A DNA stretch of 64,000 nucleotides from Lachnospiraceae bacterium (GTDB lineage Bacteria; Bacillota; Clostridia; Lachnospirales; Lachnospiraceae). Made by a program: the position numbers and the translations under genes. Location: NCBI GenBank assembly GCA_017405805.1, contig JAFQZU010000005.1, forward strand, positions 124,001 through 188,000. Reading direction: 5' to 3'. Below the pieces are notes generated by a model. The model had not been told where the DNA came from. It saw only the letters and a program-made list of their open reading frames with translations, and did not search any database. Of the stretch, positions 32,577 through 41,462 are shown in pieces. Position 1 is the first letter of the stretch; each line of letters starts with the position of its first letter.

Positions 32577-34829
32577 TCAGTAGGGATTAACGGGATCGAA
32601 ATCGAAAAAGACCTGCACCTTCGTGTCGATCCCTTTTTCCCTCAGGCAGTCCAAATATGCTTCTGCAGTATCCTTGCACTGCATAAGTGTATCATAACTT
32701 TCTTCTTTTATGTAGAGCACGAACCGATAGATATCCCGCAGGCGCCCGTAGGAGGCGGCCGCCGGTCCGATGACGGTGAGATCCGGGAACTGTTTTCTGA
32801 TCCTCATCGCGATATAGCCGGCCATCGCCATCGCCCTGTCCTCCAGCTCCGACTGAAACTGTATTCCCAGCATGTGGGCGGCGGGCGGATAGTGCATCAC
32901 TTCCCTGTACATGATCTCTTCTTCGTAAAAACCCTCGTAATCCTGCGACGCGGCCCGCCGGATGCTGTAGTGGTCCGGCTGGTAGGTCTGGATCACGACG
33001 GTCCCCGGGGACTCCCCCCTGCCGGCTCTCCCCGCCGCCTGCGTCAGAAGCTGAAACGTCCGCTCCCCTGCGCAGTAATCCGACGCGTAGAGAGAGAGGT
33101 CCGCCATCAGGATCCCCACAAGCGTAACTTTTGGAAAATCATGTCCCTTGACGATCATCTGCGTCCCGATCAGGATATCCGCCTCCTCGTTGGCAAAGGA
33201 CGACAGGATCCTCTCGTAGCTTCCTTTCGCGGACGTCGTATCCGCGTCCATTCTGAGCACCCGTGCCTTCGGATACATCCGGTGCATGGTCTCTTCCACC
33301 TGCTGCGTACCGGCCCGCATGCCCAGGATATAGGGTGAGCCGCACTCCGGACAGACTTTCGCGGCCGGCTCCTCGTGCCCGCAGTAGTGGCAAAGCATTC
33401 TCCCCCCTCTGTGAAGGGACAGCGTCACGTCGCAGTGGGGACATTTGAAGACAAAACCGCAGGACCTGCAGCTGACAAAACCCGAAACGCCCCTTCTGTT
33501 GAGAAAGAGCATGATCTGCTCTCCCCCGTCAAGCCTCTTCGTGATCAGCTCCTGCAGCCTTGCGGACAGGATCGAGCGGTTGCCGTCGCGCAGTTCCTGC
33601 CGCATATCCGTGATCTCCACGGAGGGAAGCGTCCCCCCGGTGAGCCTCTGTGAGAGTCTGCACAGACGGAATTCGCCCTTCATGGCGCGGTGATAAGAAT
33701 CCATGGAGGGAGTGGCGCTCCCCAGCACCACGCAGGCGCCGCGCATCTTCGCGATCTGTATGGCCGCGTCGCGCGTGTGATATTTGGGCATGGATTCATT
33801 TTTATAGCTGTTCTCGTGCTCCTCGTCGATCACGATCACGCCCAGCTTTGAAAACGGCGTAAAGAGCGCGCTCCTTGGGCCGATCATCACATCCAGCTCC
33901 CCGCGTCTTGCGCGCTCGAACTGGTCTGCCTTTTCCCCGGCGGAGAGGGCCGAACTCACGACGGACACTCTGCTGCCGAAATGCCGGTAAAACCGTAGCA
34001 GCGTCTGATAGGTCAGAGAGATCTCCGGGATCAGCATGATGGCCTGCCGTCCCTGCGCGCAGATCTCCCGGATAATGGAGATGTAGACCTCTGTTTTGCC
34101 GCTGCCGGTGATCCCGTGGAGCAGGGTGACGGTGCTCTCCCCTCTTTCGAAATCGCCGAGGACGCTCTGTATGGCCTCCTCCTGTTCCCTGCTGTGGACC
34201 AGCGTCTGCGCCTGCGTCTTCCTGACCGAGACGGGATTGCGGAGCGTCCGCACCTCCTCGATCGCGAGAACGCCGCTCTTTTGCATGGCGCGCAGATTCT
34301 GGGCGGATATGTGGAGTTTGTTTACGACCAGACTGTAGGGCTGGCGCGGAACGCGGATCAGCTCACTGAGCAGCCGCTCTCTTGCCACCTGATGCTTTTT
34401 TTGATAAAACAGCAGTTTTTCCTGCGCTTCCTCCGGTGAGAGAAGGAGGCGCACTTCCCTTTTCATGAGGGGTTTTGCCGCGGAGGACGAAGGGAGCACG
34501 GTTTTGAGGGCCGCCGCCATGGTCGAGCCGTACCTGGCGCGCATCCAGGCAGCCAGCCGCACGGCGTAGCCGCCGTAGGGATCATCCGAACGGGAGGACT
34601 CCTCCCGGACGATCCCCTCTATGTCCTTGAGCCGCTCGTCGGGAAGTCCGCACTGGTCCGTCAGGCCGATGACGTATCCTTTTCTGATCGTATTGGCCCG
34701 GCCGAAGGGAATATTGACTACCGTCCCCGGCTGGATTGCCTCCCGGAGCGATTCCGGTACCCGGTAGGTAAAGGGACGGTCCAGTTTGCTCAGCGCGATA
34801 TCCACGATGATCTGAGCGTATTTGTTCAT
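32577..34829 (-). CDS. priA: Primosomal replication-restart helicase
   Basis: 3'-5' helicase that reloads the replisome at stalled forks. The 750-residue protein has the N-terminal 3'-DNA-binding domain, then helicase motif I HGITGSGKTEVYI and the DEEH box. The zinc-binding insertion carries four cysteine pairs (CRSCGFVFKCPHC and CHYCGHEEPAAKVCPEC). Motifs GTQMIVKGHDFPKV and QAAGRAGRG follow. AGAGGAG is just before the ATG. murE ends 12 bases upstream. Length and order of domains are normal. Confidence 0.97.
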   Translation of the reverse strand: MNKYAQIIVDIALSKLDRPFTYRVPESLREAIQPGTVVNIPFGRANTIRKGYVIGLTDQCGLPDERLKDIEGIVREESSRSDDPYGGYAVRLAAWMRARYGSTMAAALKTVLPSSSAAKPLMKREVRLLLSPEEAQEKLLFYQKKHQVARERLLSELIRVPRQPYSLVVNKLHISAQNLRAMQKSGVLAIEEVRTLRNPVSVRKTQAQTLVHSREQEEAIQSVLGDFERGESTVTLLHGITGSGKTEVYISIIREICAQGRQAIMLIPEISLTYQTLLRFYRHFGSRVSVVSSALSAGEKADQFERARRGELDVMIGPRSALFTPFSKLGVIVIDEEHENSYKNESMPKYHTRDAAIQIAKMRGACVVLGSATPSMDSYHRAMKGEFRLCRLSQRLTGGTLPSVEITDMRQELRDGNRSILSARLQELITKRLDGGEQIMLFLNRRGVSGFVSCRSCGFVFKCPHCDVTLSLHRGGRMLCHYCGHEEPAAKVCPECGSPYILGMRAGTQQVEETMHRMYPKARVLRMDADTTSAKGSYERILSSFANEEADILIGTQMIVKGHDFPKVTLVGILMADLSLYASDYCAGERTFQLLTQAAGRAGRGESPGTVVIQTYQPDHYSIRRAASQDYEGFYEEEIMYREVMHYPPAAHMLGIQFQSELEDRAMAMAGYIAMRIRKQFPDLTVIGPAAASYGRLRDIYRFVLYIKEESYDTLMQCKDTAEAYLDCLREKGIDTKVQVFFDFDPVNPY

Positions 34830-34841
34830 GCAGTGCTCCTC

Positions 34842-36371
34842 TTATTGCTCCGTCTTTCTCTCCTGCAGGATCTCGGCGATCAGGACGCGCTCGTCCATGG
34901 GATACTTTACGCCGCAGATCTCCTGATAGTCCTCGTGCCCCTTGCCGGCCAGTATGATGATGTCGCCGGGTTCACCGTGATCGATGGCGTAGGCGATCGC
35001 TTCTTTTCTGTCCGGGATCTCCACGTACGCGCCGCCCGTGGGCTGTATTCCCGTCAGGATGTCGGCGATGATATCCAGCGGCTTTTCAAAGCGCGGATTG
35101 TCCGAGGTGATGATGGAGAGATCGGAGAGTCTGCCGCTCACTTCCCCCATCTCGAAGCGCCTGTTCCGGTCGCGGTTTCCGCCGCACCCGAAGGCGGTCA
35201 CCAGTCTGTGCGGATGATATTCCCGCAGCGTCGTCAGAAGGCTCTCCAGCGCCATGGCGTTGTGGGCGTAATCAATGAGAAGGGTAAAACTGTCGCTCAC
35301 CTTCACCATCTCGATCCTGCCCTTTACATGGATGCCAGCCAGCGCGCGCCCGATGTCCGAGGCATCCACGCCAAAATGCCTGCACACAGCGATAGCGCAC
35401 AGCGCATTGTAAACGCTGAACCGCCCCGGAGCGGGCACATGCGCGTGCATCTCCACAAGGCCGTGGACGTCAAACTGCACGCCGAGCTCTCCCGGCGTGT
35501 GCACGAGAGAAATGTTGTCTGCGGCAAGATCGCTCCCGTCTCCCGTCCCGTAGCGCTCCACTTCGCAGGTACTGCCCTCCAGGATCATGTCACAGTGCGG
35601 ATCGTCCCCGTTTACGATCCCCACCCTGCACTGCCGGAAGAGGCGGCTCTTGCACTCCAGATACTCGTCAAAATCCTTGTGCTCCCCCTCTCCGATATGA
35701 TCCGGCGAAAGGTTGGTAAAGATGCCCAGATCGAATACAAACCCCTGCGTCCTGTGGAGCTTGAGCGCCTGGGACGAGACCTCCATGACCACGGCCTGTA
35801 CGCCGCAGTCGGCCATATCCCGGAAGGTCTTCTGCAGCACGATGGATTCGGGCGTCGTGTTGGCGGAGGGAATACTGTGTCCCTCGTAGAGCGTCTCGAT
35901 GGTCCCGATCAGGCCGGTCCTGATCCCCGCCCGCTCCAGGATGGAGCGGATCATGTATGTGGTCGTCGTTTTTCCCTTTGTGCCCGTCACGCCGATCAGC
36001 TTCATTCTTTCGGCGGGGTGTCCGTACCAGGCCGCGGACACGAACGCCATGGCGTAGCGTGTGTCCGGCACGCGGATGAGGACCGGATGGTTTCCGGTCT
36101 GCGCCGCTTCCTCCATGACGTTTACGTCGTGTGAGATCAGGATCGCAGCGGCGCCTTTTCTGACCGCCTCGGCAGCGTAGTCGTGTCCGTCGCTTTTCAT
36201 GCCGCTTATACAGATAAACAGGCATCCTTCACTGAGCTTTCTGGAATCATTTACGACATCGCTGACCCATGTCTCCTGCGCGCTTTCGATCTCTTCCCGG
36301 TCCGAAAGCACTTTCCCGTCTGTGTTCTCAAAGGTATATGTCAATCCGCGCAACAGTTCCTGTAATTTCAC
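34842..36371 (-). CDS. murE: UDP-MurNAc-tripeptide synthetase, meso-DAP type
   Basis: Adds the third amino acid to the peptidoglycan stem peptide in the cytoplasm. The 509-residue ligase has the ATP loop GVTGTKGKTTTT, the ANTTPES substrate loop, the carbamylated-lysine region and DNPR at 424-427. The DNPR arginine marks meso-diaminopimelate specificity. The start is GTG at 36371: AATAGGAG is about eight bases upstream and an in-frame TGA lies two codons before it. The stop is 12 bases from priA. The DAP-type wall agrees with a clostridial host. Confidence 0.95.
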   Translation of the reverse strand: MKLQELLRGLTYTFENTDGKVLSDREEIESAQETWVSDVVNDSRKLSEGCLFICISGMKSDGHDYAAEAVRKGAAAILISHDVNVMEEAAQTGNHPVLIRVPDTRYAMAFVSAAWYGHPAERMKLIGVTGTKGKTTTTYMIRSILERAGIRTGLIGTIETLYEGHSIPSANTTPESIVLQKTFRDMADCGVQAVVMEVSSQALKLHRTQGFVFDLGIFTNLSPDHIGEGEHKDFDEYLECKSRLFRQCRVGIVNGDDPHCDMILEGSTCEVERYGTGDGSDLAADNISLVHTPGELGVQFDVHGLVEMHAHVPAPGRFSVYNALCAIAVCRHFGVDASDIGRALAGIHVKGRIEMVKVSDSFTLLIDYAHNAMALESLLTTLREYHPHRLVTAFGCGGNRDRNRRFEMGEVSGRLSDLSIITSDNPRFEKPLDIIADILTGIQPTGGAYVEIPDRKEAIAYAIDHGEPGDIIILAGKGHEDYQEICGVKYPMDERVLIAEILQERKTEQ

Positions 36372-36382
36372 CTTTCACACTC

Positions 36383-38170
36383 CTATTCCTTCACCCGGTA
36401 ATCCCGGATGATATACTGCATGGTCTCTCTGCCGTTCCACGCATTGATGTCCGGATAAAAGACCATATCGATCAGGACCGATCCGCTCCCGGCAAGAAGG
36501 TCTTTCCACCTCGACGTCTCTTCTCCTCCGGCCAGCCTGTGCGCCGTCCTTTCCGCATCGCCGAAACAGACCAGGTCAAGCATATTTCCCCTGTCGTCCG
36601 CACCTCTGAATTTAACTACATTTCTGCTTTTTCCCAGCACGCGGGCCGACAGAAGGCGGATATCCCGGGTGACGAACAGCGCTTTCGGATTGTCTGTCCC
36701 GCAGGGCTCAAGCTGTTCCATTTCCCTCGTCAGATCGATTCCCATCAGGCAGGGCGGAAGTTCCATATCTATGTGCAGGACTTCCGTGAGGTCCTCCTCG
36801 GTAAGCGTGCACAGGGCGTTCAGCCGCTCCGTCAGCTCCCCGAGATTTTCCTTTCGGATCGTGAGCCCGACTGCCATCTTGTGGCCGCCGAATTTCTCGA
36901 AAAGATCGCTGCAGCGGCTCAGTCCGCCGTACATATCATAAGCCGGAACCGACCTGCCCGACCCCTTCAGGAGCGCGTCGTCCACCTGTGTCAGTACAAT
37001 GGCGGGGCGGTAAAAGCGCTCTCTGATCCGGCCCGCTATGATGCCGGCCAGCGATTCGTGGCATTCTTCGAGGAGCACTACCAGCACCCTCTGTTCCGGA
37101 TCCTGCCCGATCCGCCCGATGGCCAGCTCTGTCTGGGAGGCCGTCATGCTCTTGCGCCGGTCATTGAGGTCCTTGAGCTCCTGCGCCGTGCGCAGCGCCC
37201 TGTCCCTGTCCGTCTCCATGAACAGGTGAAGCCCCCGCAGGGCTGTGTCCAGCCTTCCCGAGGCGTTCAGACACGGTCCGAGGATAAATCCGGCGTGATA
37301 GGCCGTGAGATGACTGCCCGACAGGCCGGTTACGCCAATGAGGGCCGCAAGGCCGATATTGTCCGTCTTCTCCGCGATCCTGAGGCCTTCCCGCACGATG
37401 ATCCGGTTCTCCTCTTTGAGCGGCATGACGTCGCACACCGTCGCAAGCGCGCAGAAAGGAAGAAGGTCGTGCAGGAGTCTTTCCCGCTGCGGACAGCCCA
37501 TCCGGTCCATCAAAACGTCGGACACCTTCCAGGCGGTGACGGCGCCGCAGATGGAAGGAAACGGGTAATACGTCTCTCCGGTCCCGGGGTCCCGCATGAC
37601 CGGATCCACAAGGGCGTCCGCAGGCGGATAACAGTATATTTTTTCCCCGTCCTCATTTTCTGTATAAGGGACTTCGTGATGATCCGTGACAACGACGGTC
37701 ATGCCGCGTTCCCCGGCCTCCCGCACGGCCTCGGCGGCTGAGATCCCGTTGTCGCAGGTGAGCAGTATCTCCACCCCCTGTTCAGCGGCCTCCCGCACCA
37801 GCCGGACATTCATGCCGTAGCCGTCGCGCACTCTGTCCGGAACGGTCGCGTCCGCCCGGGCGCCGCAGGCGCTGAGCACTCTGCAGAATATATAGGAGGC
37901 GCAGATCCCGTCGACGTCATAGTCGCCGATCACGCGGATCCTTCTGTCTTCCCTGATCCCTCTCTCCAGGACCGCCGCAGCCTCTTCCATCCCATGCATA
38001 AGGAGGGGGCTGTACAGATCTTCAACGGTTCCGTACAGATACCGCCTCGTATCGTCTGCGCCTGTCACGCCGCGGTTCCGAATGAGACGGGCCAGCACCG
38101 GCGAGATCCCGCACGACTCCGATATGGCTTTGAAATCCGCCCTTTTGGCGCTGACCATCCACTTGCTCAT
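36383..38170 (-). CDS. recJ: Single-stranded-DNA-specific exonuclease RecJ
   Basis: 5'-3' ssDNA exonuclease for recombination and mismatch repair. The 595-residue DHH-family protein has GDYDVDGICAS, TCDNGIS, VVTDHHEVP, a DHHA1 domain with GPCLNASGRLD, and a C-terminal OB region. An insertion between the DHH motifs (YTENEDGEKIYCYPP) is modestly longer than usual. GAGAGGAA precedes the ATG at 38170. It lies downstream of secDF as in many Firmicutes, with a hairpin terminator between them. Confidence 0.95.
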   Translation of the reverse strand: MSKWMVSAKRADFKAISESCGISPVLARLIRNRGVTGADDTRRYLYGTVEDLYSPLLMHGMEEAAAVLERGIREDRRIRVIGDYDVDGICASYIFCRVLSACGARADATVPDRVRDGYGMNVRLVREAAEQGVEILLTCDNGISAAEAVREAGERGMTVVVTDHHEVPYTENEDGEKIYCYPPADALVDPVMRDPGTGETYYPFPSICGAVTAWKVSDVLMDRMGCPQRERLLHDLLPFCALATVCDVMPLKEENRIIVREGLRIAEKTDNIGLAALIGVTGLSGSHLTAYHAGFILGPCLNASGRLDTALRGLHLFMETDRDRALRTAQELKDLNDRRKSMTASQTELAIGRIGQDPEQRVLVVLLEECHESLAGIIAGRIRERFYRPAIVLTQVDDALLKGSGRSVPAYDMYGGLSRCSDLFEKFGGHKMAVGLTIRKENLGELTERLNALCTLTEEDLTEVLHIDMELPPCLMGIDLTREMEQLEPCGTDNPKALFVTRDIRLLSARVLGKSRNVVKFRGADDRGNMLDLVCFGDAERTAHRLAGGEETSRWKDLLAGSGSVLIDMVFYPDINAWNGRETMQYIIRDYRVKE

Positions 38171-38187
38171 AGCTTCCTCTCATCCGT

Positions 38188-38224
38188 AAAAAAGCAAAGG
38201 AGGATACACACCCATGCATCCTCC
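38188..38224 (-). terminator. Probable terminator of secDF
   Basis: GGAGGAT (38199-38205) pairs with ATCCTCC (38218-38224). On the minus strand a TTTGC spacer is followed by six T residues (38193-38188). The stem is only seven bases, so some read-through into recJ is likely. Confidence 0.55.
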
Positions 38225-38262
38225 CCCGCAGTGCGCGCCGCGCACTCAAACGATCCTACACG

Positions 38263-40662
38263 TCAGACCGTGATCTTTGCTTTATTTCTCTCTTCAGCTT
38301 CGCGCTGTCTCTTCTGCCTTCTCTCTTTCCTGGAAAGGCTGCTGTCTTCGCCCTTCTTCTTTTTCTGGGAAGGAACGCTGCCGGAACCGCCTTCGCTTCC
38401 GCCGCCCAGGATCACGTCGCCGGCTTTGCCCTTAAGCATATACCACACGGGACCTGCAAGGCAGATGGAGGAATACGCGCCGCTCACGATACCTACCATG
38501 ATCGGGAGGGCGAACTCCTTGACGGTGGCGACGCCGAAGATATACAGCGTCAGGACCATGAAGAAGGTCGTCAGAGAAGTAAACAGACTTCGTGAGAGGG
38601 TCTGCGTGATACTCTCGTTGACCACGTCCGCAAGCTTCTTCCCCCTGCTGCTGATGCGCAGGTTCTCGCGTACACGGTCGAAGATAACGATCGTGGCGTT
38701 GATGGAATAACCGACGATGGTCAGCATGCACGCGATGAAGGTGCTGCCCACGCTGATCCGGATAATGGCATACGCCGCCAGGACGACGAGCGTATCGTGT
38801 GCCAGGCAGATGACGGACGAAGCGCCGAAGCGGATATCCTTGAACCGGAACCAGATGTAGATGAGCATCAGGATCAGGGCCGCGATGACAGCCTGGATGG
38901 CTGCGGTCTTCATCTCGGAGCTGATGGTCGAGCTGATGGTCTCGGATGTAATGCTGTCCTTGTCGACGTCAAAATTCTCGATCAGGGCATTGGCGAGCTC
39001 CGTGCTCTCCTCCGTGCCCAGTTCTCTCGTCTTAAAGATGACCTCGTTGCTGCCGGCCACCTTCTGGACCTGAACGCCTGCCTCGCCTGTCACTTCCGTG
39101 AAGACCGGCACTACGTCCGCATTCAGTTCTTCAAGGGAGCGGTCCTCGTTGAAGGTCACGCTCGTGGACGTGCCGCCCACGAAATCAAGGCTGTAATTGA
39201 GCATGCTTTCGCCTCTGGAGGCGTGAATGCCCATTCCGGCAAAACCGGCCGCGATGACCACGACGGAGATCGCGATGAAGAGCTTCCTGCGGCCGACAAA
39301 ATCGATCACCTTGAGATTTTTGCCAACGCCGTATAACTTCTTGTCACGAAGTCCGAGCGCATAGAAGATATTCATCAGAAGCCGTGTGATGAACAGCGCC
39401 GTGAACATGGAAAGGATGATACCGATGGCCAGCGTATAGGCAAAGCCCTTGACCGAGCCGGAACCCAGGACTGCCAGGACTGCGGCTGCGATCAGAGTCG
39501 TGACGTTTCCGTCGATGATGGCGCTCAGCGCCTTGCTGTAACCGGTCCGGATGGCGTTGCGGACAGAGATGCCCGCGCCGATCTCTTCCCGGATCCTCGC
39601 GAAAATAATAACGTTAGCATCGACCGCCATACCGATGGAAAGAAGGATGCCGGCGATGCCGGGCAGCGTCAGCGTGATGTCGAATGCGTTGAGGACCAGT
39701 GCCATAAGGAGGCAGTAGATGGTCAGCGCGACAGACGCCGCAAAGCCGGGCAGGTAGTAGACTGCGATCATGAACAGGACGACCAGTGCAAAGCCGATGA
39801 CGCCGGCCTTCTTGCTGGTCTGAATAGCGTCCTGGCCGAGCTGTGCGCCGACGATCTGGGAGCGCAGACGCTCAAGTTCCACCTTCAGTCCGCCGATGCG
39901 GATGGTCGAAGCCAGATTCTGTGCGGCTTCGATCGTAGGCTCGCCGGTGATGACCGCGCGTCCGTCCGTGATGGCCGCCTGTACGTGCGGAACGCTGATA
40001 AAGGAACCGTCATAGTAGATACCGATGGTCTCGTCCTTTGCCAGCGCCCTCTTCGTGGCCTCGGCAAATTTCTGCTTGCCCTCGTCGTTAAAGGTCAGGG
40101 ATACGACGATCTGCTGATTCTGCATCGAATCCTGCTGATAGCCCGCCTGTGCCTCCGCCACGTCGGTACCGGAGAGCACCGCGTCGCCGGTCGCGATGAT
40201 ATCGCTCAGCTCTCTCGTGAGAACATAGTTCATCAGGCCGCTGTCGTCCACGCTCATCGTGTAGTTTTCGTTGCCGTCGTCATCCGTCTGCCGGATGAAG
40301 TAAAGGGAACCGGGGCGTCCGAGGTCCTCCAGGATGGCGTTGGTCTCCGCTACGCCGGAGATGCCGGGGATCTCGATATTGACGCGGTCGGCGCCTTCCT
40401 TGTAGACCTGTGCCTCGGTGCTGTACTGGTCCACTCTCTGCTGAAGCTTGTAAACCGTATCGTCCAGATCCTCTTCGGAAGGGGCCTCTTCTCCCACTGC
40501 CTGATAGGTGATGCTGGCGCCGCCGGCCAGGTCAAGGCCGAGCTTGATGTTGTGGTAGGATCCGCGTTGCCCTTCGCCCAGACCGATCAAAGTGGTGTAA
40601 GCAAGACCCGCAGTGATCACGATGGTGATGAGCAGCGCTATGACAGCGTTTTGTTTTTTCAT
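38263..40662 (-). CDS. secDF: Fused protein-export membrane proteins SecD-SecF
   Basis: Proton-driven accessory of the Sec translocase that pulls exported proteins out of the channel. The 799-residue protein has the SecD half first: one N-terminal helix, a large external P1 region with LGLDLAGGASITYQ, then a helix bundle with GTGAxA-type residues. The SecF half follows (helix near FVGRRKLFIAISVVVI, LNYSLDFVGGTSTSV, and a second helix bundle). The tail is lysine-rich with RKERRQKRQREAEERNKAK. GGGGAGAA precedes the ATG at 40662; the open frame begins seven codons earlier. It has its own strong promoter and a terminator before recJ. Confidence 0.96.
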   Translation of the reverse strand: MKKQNAVIALLITIVITAGLAYTTLIGLGEGQRGSYHNIKLGLDLAGGASITYQAVGEEAPSEEDLDDTVYKLQQRVDQYSTEAQVYKEGADRVNIEIPGISGVAETNAILEDLGRPGSLYFIRQTDDDGNENYTMSVDDSGLMNYVLTRELSDIIATGDAVLSGTDVAEAQAGYQQDSMQNQQIVVSLTFNDEGKQKFAEATKRALAKDETIGIYYDGSFISVPHVQAAITDGRAVITGEPTIEAAQNLASTIRIGGLKVELERLRSQIVGAQLGQDAIQTSKKAGVIGFALVVLFMIAVYYLPGFAASVALTIYCLLMALVLNAFDITLTLPGIAGILLSIGMAVDANVIIFARIREEIGAGISVRNAIRTGYSKALSAIIDGNVTTLIAAAVLAVLGSGSVKGFAYTLAIGIILSMFTALFITRLLMNIFYALGLRDKKLYGVGKNLKVIDFVGRRKLFIAISVVVIAAGFAGMGIHASRGESMLNYSLDFVGGTSTSVTFNEDRSLEELNADVVPVFTEVTGEAGVQVQKVAGSNEVIFKTRELGTEESTELANALIENFDVDKDSITSETISSTISSEMKTAAIQAVIAALILMLIYIWFRFKDIRFGASSVICLAHDTLVVLAAYAIIRISVGSTFIACMLTIVGYSINATIVIFDRVRENLRISSRGKKLADVVNESITQTLSRSLFTSLTTFFMVLTLYIFGVATVKEFALPIMVGIVSGAYSSICLAGPVWYMLKGKAGDVILGGGSEGGSGSVPSQKKKKGEDSSLSRKERRQKRQREAEERNKAKITV

Positions 40663-40719
40663 TCTACAATTCTCCCCATTCAAAGTAAGCTGTTCCTCAA
40701 AAAGCCAACAGCTTTTGAA

Positions 40720-40748
40720 ATTATAGCACCTTGGGTCCCGCTTGTAAA
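40720..40748 (-). promoter_or_regulatory. Sigma-A promoter of secDF
   Basis: TTTACA (40748-40743), 17 bases, TATAAT (40725-40720) on the minus strand, with TGC directly upstream of the -10 (extended -10). The leader would be about 50 bases. Confidence 0.75.
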
Positions 40749-40829
40749 ATGTTTTTGCGGCTTCCGTTTCTAAACGGGCGCAAATCTGCTAATGTATAAA
40801 AAGCAGTTTAAAGCGCCCCGGAGGTGATC

Positions 40830-41462
40830 ATGATCCTTCTATTTGCAGGAAACGAAAACAACACATCGGACAGACAGCTCTCCGAAACCCTTTACCGCGC
40901 CGCCCTCGACGCCTATCTGGAAAACACGAAGCGCCGCGTTTCCGGGAAGGACTGTGAAAGGACTGCCGGCGTGCACGGAAAACCTGCGGCCGCCGGCCTC
41001 CCCGGCTTTCACTTCAACATCTCCCACTCCGGCGGGATCGGCGTATGCGCCCTCTCTGACCGGCCGGTCGGCGCCGACCTGCAGAGGATCCCGAAGGATC
41101 CCGGGAGATGCCTGCGGATCGCGCGGCATTTTTACTCAGAGACGGAAGTGCGGGCCCTGGAGGCCCTCTCAGGGCGTTCAGAGGATCTCTGCGCCCTTTT
41201 CTGCCGGCTCTGGACGGCCCGCGAGAGTTTTGTCAAGTGCACGGGGGAAGGACTCTCCCGGGATTTCCGCTCCTTCTGTCCGGACCTGCAAAAAGGCGTG
41301 ATCCGTACGGTTATAAGCAAAACCGGGGACCACGCCTCCTCCGCCCCGGAGGGCGGTCAGTATTATATCCGGGAATATCCCGCGCCGGACGGGTATGTGC
41401 TCACGGTCTGCTCACAGGCACCGCTCACTCCTGCGCCACAATGCCGATGGACAGATCTCTGA
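40830..41462 (+). CDS. 4'-phosphopantetheinyl transferase (Sfp-like)
   Basis: Transfers phosphopantetheine from CoA to carrier proteins. The 210-residue protein has FHFNISHSG, the magnesium-binding VGADLQRI and WTARESFVKCTGEGL, the three Sfp signatures. Glutamate of the usual GxDxE is glutamine here, a small departure. The ATG at 40830 is five bases behind GGAGG; a GTG six bases earlier overlaps that site and is rejected. It is a lone plus-strand gene, and its last 38 bases overlap the aspS 3' end on the other strand. It could activate the DltC-like carrier at 21.5 kb, though other carriers surely exist elsewhere. Confidence 0.9.
   Translation: MILLFAGNENNTSDRQLSETLYRAALDAYLENTKRRVSGKDCERTAGVHGKPAAAGLPGFHFNISHSGGIGVCALSDRPVGADLQRIPKDPGRCLRIARHFYSETEVRALEALSGRSEDLCALFCRLWTARESFVKCTGEGLSRDFRSFCPDLQKGVIRTVISKTGDHASSAPEGGQYYIREYPAPDGYVLTVCSQAPLTPAPQCRWTDL

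Noticed and set aside
34842-36371. Lysine-adding MurE
   Set aside because: DNPR at 424-427 marks meso-DAP specificity.
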